Positions 5,886 through 9,363 of a stretch of DNA of 9,363 nt are shown here, piece by piece; within the stretch, counting starts at the first letter, position 1; the number at the start of each line of letters is the position of its first letter. Location of the stretch: assembly GCA_032249615.1 (NCBI GenBank), contig JAVVHH010000144.1, forward strand, positions 1 to 9,363, given 5' to 3'. Source of the DNA: JAVVHH01 sp032249615. GTDB lineage: Bacteria; Pseudomonadota; Alphaproteobacteria; Acetobacterales; Acetobacteraceae. The position numbers and the translations under genes were made by a program. The notes under the pieces were generated by a model. The model ran no database searches and was not told where the DNA came from. It worked only from the letters and a program-made list of their open reading frames with translations.

Positions 5886-6850
5886 GCCGCGACGCGCTGG
5901 TGATGGATGCACGCCACGGCGTGTCCACGCGCGAATACCTCCATAGGCGGCACTGCCGATCGGCAGTCCTCGGTCGCCCACCCGCAGCGTGGCGCGAACG
6001 CGCAGCCCGGCGGCAGCGCCGTCAGACTCGGTGGCGTGCCCTCCACCGAGGTGAGCAGGGTCCGCTCGGCCCCGCCGCGCGGCACCGACCCGAGCAGGCC
6101 GCGCGTATAGGGATGTCGCGGCGCGTCGAACAGGTCGAGCACGTCCGCCATCTCGACCACCCGTCCGGCATACATGACCGCGACCCGGTCGCACGTCGCG
6201 GCAACCACCCCGAGATCGTGCGTCACGAACAACACGCTCATGCCCATGCTATCGCGCAGGTCGAGCAGAAGCTTGAGGATCTGGTCCTGGATCGTCACGT
6301 CGAGCGCCGTGGTCGGCTCGTCGGCCAGCAACAGCTTTGGCTCGCTGGCGAGCGCGATGGCGATCATCACGCGCTGGCGCATCCCGCCGGAGAATTGGTG
6401 CGGGTAGTCGTCGAGCCGCCGGGTCGCGTCGGGCATGCCGACCCGGTCGAGTAACTCGGCTGCCCGCCGGCGCCGCCCCGCCCGGTCGAGCGTCGTGTGG
6501 GCACGCAGGCTTTCCTCGATCTGGGCGCGCACGGTGAGCACCGGGTTGAGCGCGCTCATCGGCTCCTGGAAGATCATGGCGATCTCGCCGCCGCGGACCT
6601 GGCGTAGCGCGGCGGGGCCGAGCGCCATCAAATCGCGCCCCTGCCAGGCAACCTGCCCGGTGACGCGGCCAGGGGGCCGGATCAGGCGCAGGATCGAGCG
6701 CAAGGTGACGCTCTTGCCCGAGCCGGATTCGCCCACGAGTCCGAGCACCTCGCCGGGCGCCACATCGAGATCGACCCCATCGACGGCGTGCGCCTGGCCG
6801 CGCGGCGTGTCGAACAGGGTGGTCAAATTCCGGACCTGCAACCCCGTCAT
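5882..6850 (-). CDS. ABC transporter ATP-binding protein, DppD/OppD-like
   Basis: Cytoplasmic ATPase, 322 residues, one of two that power the importer. All nucleotide-binding motifs are intact: Walker A GESGSGKS at 40-47, Q-loop 'IFQEPMSALNP' with Q95, signature FSGGM at 153-157, Walker B 'LLLADE' at 173-178 followed by 'PTTALDV', and the switch histidine H211. The C-terminal oligopeptide-transporter extension is present ('HPYTRGLL' at about 246-253), and after it four cysteines, C283, C289, C296 and C314, in the spacing known from Dpp/Opp ATPases. In some members these bind a [4Fe-4S] cluster; that property is inferred here. The ATG at 6850 overlaps the permease stop (ATGA) and lines up with the family N-terminus; the frame is open further upstream, but that stretch lies inside the permease gene. 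There is no clear ribosome binding site, which fits translational coupling. Its own TGA overlaps the next ATPase start. Confidence 0.96.
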   Translation of the reverse strand: MTGLQVRNLTTLFDTPRGQAHAVDGVDLDVAPGEVLGLVGESGSGKSVTLRSILRLIRPPGRVTGQVAWQGRDLMALGPAALRQVRGGEIAMIFQEPMSALNPVLTVRAQIEESLRAHTTLDRAGRRRRAAELLDRVGMPDATRRLDDYPHQFSGGMRQRVMIAIALASEPKLLLADEPTTALDVTIQDQILKLLLDLRDSMGMSVLFVTHDLGVVAATCDRVAVMYAGRVVEMADVLDLFDAPRHPYTRGLLGSVPRGGAERTLLTSVEGTPPSLTALPPGCAFAPRCGWATEDCRSAVPPMEVFARGHAVACIHHQRVAA

Positions 6851-7662
6851 CGCCGGGGCGCCAACAGCTCGGCCAGCCCGTCGCCGGTCAGGCTGAAGCC
6901 TAGTCCGGTGAGCACGATCGCCAGGCCCGGGAACACCGCGATCCACCAGGCCGTCGTCATGAAGTTCTTGCCGTCGGCAATCAGCGTGCCCCACTCGGCC
7001 GTCGGCGGCTGGGCGCCGAGACCGAGATACCCAAGACTCGAGCCGAGCAGGATCGCGAGCGCCATGTCGGTCATCCAGTAGACGATCGCCGGTGTGATGG
7101 CGTTCGGCAGTAGATGGCGGAAGATGATGCGGAGCGGCCCGTATCCCATCGCGCGCCCGGCGTCGGCGTAGTCGAGCCGGCGCTGCACGCTGATTTCGGC
7201 CGCGATCAGTCGAGCGTAGAACACCCAGCCGACGACGCCGACGGCGACATACATGTTCCGCAGCCCCGGCCCGAGTACGGCGACGATGGCGATCACCAGA
7301 ACGAGAAACGGAAACGTAATCACAGCGTCCACCACGCGCCCGAATACCGCCTCGGCAAGCCCGCCGGTATAGCCCACGAGCGCGCCGACCGCGGTGCCGA
7401 CCAGGAACGGTACGACGGTCGCAAACAGCGCGATCTGCATATCGATCGTGTAAGCGTGGATCACGCGGGACAGCATGTCGCGACCGAAATTATCGGCGCC
7501 GAACGGATGCGCTGCACTCGGCCCGGCCAGCAGCGCGGCATAGTCGAACGCGTCCGGATCGTAAGGAGCGACGAGTGACGGGACCAACGCCAAGACGAGG
7601 CTCGCGGCCAGGATGATACCGCCGGCCACCAGCGTAGCCGGCCATCGCCGCGCGGCTCTCAA
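6847..7662 (-). CDS. ABC transporter permease, DppC/GsiD-like
   Basis: Second inner-membrane permease of the importer, 271 residues, within the usual DppC range. An N-terminal helix (about 10-32) is followed by the family's periplasmic segment with 'HPFGADNFGRDMLSR' (52-66), the hallmark of DppC-type subunits. More membrane segments lie near 77-100, 117-133, 137-155, 197-212 and 240-256. The EAA loop is at about 165-187 ('YADAGRAMGYGPLRIIFRHL'), followed by 'GYLGLGAQPPTAEWG' (211-225), which is strongly conserved in this family. The start is TTG at 7662-7660, overlapping the upstream permease stop by TTGA. No Shine-Dalgarno is visible, so initiation probably depends on coupling. Its TGA overlaps the ATPase start (ATGA). 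It should pair with the DppB-like permease as a heterodimer. The family call is secure; the TTG start is likely but not proven. Confidence 0.95.
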   Translation of the reverse strand: MRAARRWPATLVAGGIILAASLVLALVPSLVAPYDPDAFDYAALLAGPSAAHPFGADNFGRDMLSRVIHAYTIDMQIALFATVVPFLVGTAVGALVGYTGGLAEAVFGRVVDAVITFPFLVLVIAIVAVLGPGLRNMYVAVGVVGWVFYARLIAAEISVQRRLDYADAGRAMGYGPLRIIFRHLLPNAITPAIVYWMTDMALAILLGSSLGYLGLGAQPPTAEWGTLIADGKNFMTTAWWIAVFPGLAIVLTGLGFSLTGDGLAELLAPRR

Positions 7663-8591
7663 CGCGAGATCCGCGGGTCGAGTGAGGCTTGCACGATGTC
7701 GGTTAGCAGGAAGGTGAGCGAAACAACCACCGCGAGCGCGATGACCAAGCCTTGGACGACCGGGTAATCGCGACCGTAGATGCTGTCGATCATCAGCCGC
7801 CCGGCACCGGGAATTGCGAACACCGTCTCGGTGATCACGGCGCCGCCCAGCAGCGTCCCGATCTGCAAGCCAAGCAGCGTCAGAGTGGAAATCAGCGCAT
7901 TGCGGAGCACGTGCCGCAACAGGATCACACGGGCGGATAAGCCCTTGGCGCGGGCGAAATCAACGTAATCTGCATCGATCACGCCAATCAGCGCGGACCG
8001 CAGGTTGCGCATCAACACGGCCGAGAGGCTGAGCGCCAACGTCATCGCGGGCAAGAAGAGATGGTAGAGGTGATCGACGAAGCCATCGCCGTAGCCGCCG
8101 ACCGGAAACCAGCGCAGCCCGGCGCCCAACCCGATCAGAAGCAACAAGCCGAGATAGAACACCGGTGTCGATAGCCCGACCTGGAACGCCGCGCGGATCG
8201 CTCCGTCGAGAGCACCGCCCTGCCGAAGCGACGCGGCAAAGGCGAGCGGGACGGCCAGCGCCAGCGAGATCAACGCCGCCATCGTCGAGAGCAGCAGCGT
8301 GACCGGCAGGCGCTGACCGATTAGCGGCGCGACCGGCTGCTTAAGGGTTATTGAGTCGCCGAGTTGCCCGGTCAAAACGTTCCCAACGAAGCGCAGGAAT
8401 TGGACCGGGATCGACCGATCGAGCCCGAGTTCGTGGTTGATACGGACGACGTCGGCGTCGCGCGCGCGGTCCCCGAGGAGAGCGCTGGCCGGGTCGCCGG
8501 GGAGCAGGCGGACGAGGACGAAGGTGACGACGAGGATGACCAGGATCGTCGGCAGCATCTGCAGGATGCGCCGCGCGATGAAGCCCAGCAG
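7659..8591 (-). CDS. ABC transporter permease, DppB/GsiC-like
   Basis: Inner-membrane permease, first of the pair forming the transmembrane channel of a peptide/nickel/opine-type importer. With the chosen start it has 310 residues, normal for DppB. It opens with the classic cytoplasmic stretch 'FIARRILQMLP' running into the first membrane helix (about 12-30) and the family motif 'RLLPGDPAS' (28-36). Further hydrophobic segments lie near 97-120, 140-160, 178-195, 238-255 and 281-300. The EAA loop that contacts the ATPase is at about 208-235 ('DYVDFARAKGLSARVILLRH'), followed by 'ETVFAIPGAGRL'. The start is uncertain: no in-frame ATG, GTG or TTG lies between the previous gene's stop and the first helix. 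CTG at 8591-8589 gives the expected N-terminus; the first ATG (8558-8556) would drop 11 residues, including the conserved arginines, and has no ribosome binding site. The stop overlaps the next gene's TTG (TTGA). Confidence 0.93.
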   Translation of the reverse strand: MLGFIARRILQMLPTILVILVVTFVLVRLLPGDPASALLGDRARDADVVRINHELGLDRSIPVQFLRFVGNVLTGQLGDSITLKQPVAPLIGQRLPVTLLLSTMAALISLALAVPLAFAASLRQGGALDGAIRAAFQVGLSTPVFYLGLLLLIGLGAGLRWFPVGGYGDGFVDHLYHLFLPAMTLALSLSAVLMRNLRSALIGVIDADYVDFARAKGLSARVILLRHVLRNALISTLTLLGLQIGTLLGGAVITETVFAIPGAGRLMIDSIYGRDYPVVQGLVIALAVVVSLTFLLTDIVQASLDPRISR

Positions 8592-8604
8592 CGAGGACGG
8601 CCCG

Positions 8605-9363
8605 TTACTTCCTGAGCCAGGTTGCTCGGAAGATGTTATTGCCGAGCGGGATCTGCAGGAAGCCCTGCACTCTCTTGGCCAGCGCGACCGGGTAGGGCGT
8701 CTCGTAGAGCGGGACCGTCGGACCGGTCGAGTTGTAGATGTCCTGGATCTTGGCGTAGTCCTCGGCGCGCTTGGCCGGGTCGAGCTCCTTCTGCGACGCC
8801 TCGAACAGCGTGTCGGCCTCCGGGCTTTTCCACTCGGTGTGCAGCGCCTGGATCGTGGGGCTGTAGACAAAATAGGACGTGATCTCGTTCGGGTCCGCGA
8901 TGTCATCTGTCCAAGCGGACAAGCGCATCGGAAACGTGCCGTCACGATACTGTTGCGTGCGTGACGCGTTGTCGACTTGCTGGATGGTCAGCTTGATGCC
9001 GATCGCGCCCCACATCTGCTGTAGCGCAGTCGCGATGCCGATCTCGTCCTGGTTGCCGGCCAGCGTCAGCAATGTCGCCTCGAACCCCTGGGCGAGGCGG
9101 GCCTCCTGCATCAGCGACTTGGCCTTGGCAACATCGACCGGATAGAGCGGCGTGGTGCCCGTGTGCAGCGGCGTGGCCGACGACATGTAGGACGTGAGCG
9201 GCGTGCCGACGCCGTGGGTCACGATCTGGATGATCGCCTGCTTGTTGACGGCGTAGTTCATCGCCTGTCGTACCTTCAGGTCCGCCATCGGGTTGGGCTT
9301 GCCCGCCAGCGTCGGGCGGACATTCAGGGTGACGTATTGGATCCGCGTGGACGGTAGCAGCCT
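8605..9363 (-). CDS. ABC transporter substrate-binding protein, family 5 (DppA/OppA-like), C-terminal part
   Basis: This is the C-terminal 252 residues of a periplasmic solute-binding protein; the frame stays open to the right window edge, so the start, signal peptide and N-terminal lobe are outside. The visible part carries typical SBP_bac_5 features: a 'VRQAMNYAVNK' stretch (about residues 31-41 of the fragment), which in this family marks the helix leading into the second lobe, then a 'DVAKAKSLMQEA' segment, a long alpha/beta region and a 'GPTVPLYETPYPVAL' block near the C-terminus. It ends in TAA. The DppB-like permease follows after about 13 bases, so this protein is most likely the dedicated ligand receptor of the importer encoded next to it. 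Family members bind peptides, opines, nickel complexes, glutathione or sugars, so the ligand cannot be deduced. It is clearly divergent from the second binding protein at the left end of the cluster. The family call is firm; the ligand is unknown. Confidence 0.95.
   Translation of the reverse strand, partial: RLLPSTRIQYVTLNVRPTLAGKPNPMADLKVRQAMNYAVNKQAIIQIVTHGVGTPLTSYMSSATPLHTGTTPLYPVDVAKAKSLMQEARLAQGFEATLLTLAGNQDEIGIATALQQMWGAIGIKLTIQQVDNASRTQQYRDGTFPMRLSAWTDDIADPNEITSYFVYSPTIQALHTEWKSPEADTLFEASQKELDPAKRAEDYAKIQDIYNSTGPTVPLYETPYPVALAKRVQGFLQIPLGNNIFRATWLRK

Noticed and set aside
5886..6194. N-terminal extension of the DppF-like ATPase by 103 codons
   Set aside because: It overlaps the DppD-like gene and has no similarity to ATPase N-termini. 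The ATGA overlap at 5885 fits the family start exactly.
8592..8945. N-terminal extension of the DppB-like permease by 118 codons
   Set aside because: It is out of frame inside the binding protein gene and rich in Arg, Ser and Thr, with no membrane or signal features.
1..9363. CRISPR array, tRNA/rRNA genes, toxin-antitoxin or defence system, complete insertion sequence
   Set aside because: I looked for each. There are no regularly spaced repeats, no cloverleaf or rRNA-like segments, no transposase motifs and no small paired toxin-antitoxin-type genes; the window is filled by transporter and enzyme genes.

Overview
This is a high-GC window in which every convincing gene lies on the minus strand. 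It reads as one tightly packed operon, transcribed from the right edge to the left. Protein style (Dpp/Opp-type ABC subunits, a COG3618-like amidohydrolase, a non-canonical glutamine-synthetase-family enzyme and an isochorismatase-fold hydrolase) and the strong G/C preference at third codon positions suggest a soil or plant-associated alphaproteobacterium (Acetobacteraceae or Rhizobiales-like). That placement is inference; no marker gene is present.

Layout in transcription order. (1) 9363-8605: the C-terminal half of a family 5 periplasmic binding protein, cut by the window edge. (2) 8591-7659 and 7662-6847: the two inner-membrane permeases (DppB-like and DppC-like). (3) 6850-5882 and 5885-4902: the two ATPases (DppD-like and DppF-like). 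Together these form a complete DppABCDF-type importer. (4) After the only sizeable internal gap (4901-4770) come three enzymes: a TIM-barrel amidohydrolase (4769-3825), a glutamine-synthetase-family ligase (3828-2569) and a cysteine hydrolase of the isochorismatase superfamily (2558-1896). (5) 1859-348: a second, complete family 5 binding protein with a signal peptide and a strong ribosome binding site. (6) 347-1: no convincing gene. The last ~150 bases are visibly less GC-rich than the rest and may mark the end of the cluster or a foreign remnant.

Most junctions are 4-base stop/start overlaps (ATGA or TTGA), so translation is probably coupled. The two genes after short gaps at the 3' end (cysteine hydrolase and second binding protein) instead have clear Shine-Dalgarno sequences.

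Working together, the binding proteins should capture a small peptide-like or amide-like compound, the importer should bring it in, and the three enzymes should process it. The ligase lacks the glutamate of the glutamine synthetase flap that serves ammonium, so it more likely glutamylates an organic amine than makes glutamine. Its coupling, in the same order, to an amidohydrolase mirrors the domain order of the fungal FluG and plant NodGS fusion proteins. The substrate cannot be told from sequence. The cluster looks like a coherent catabolic or modification system rather than a defence or mobile element.
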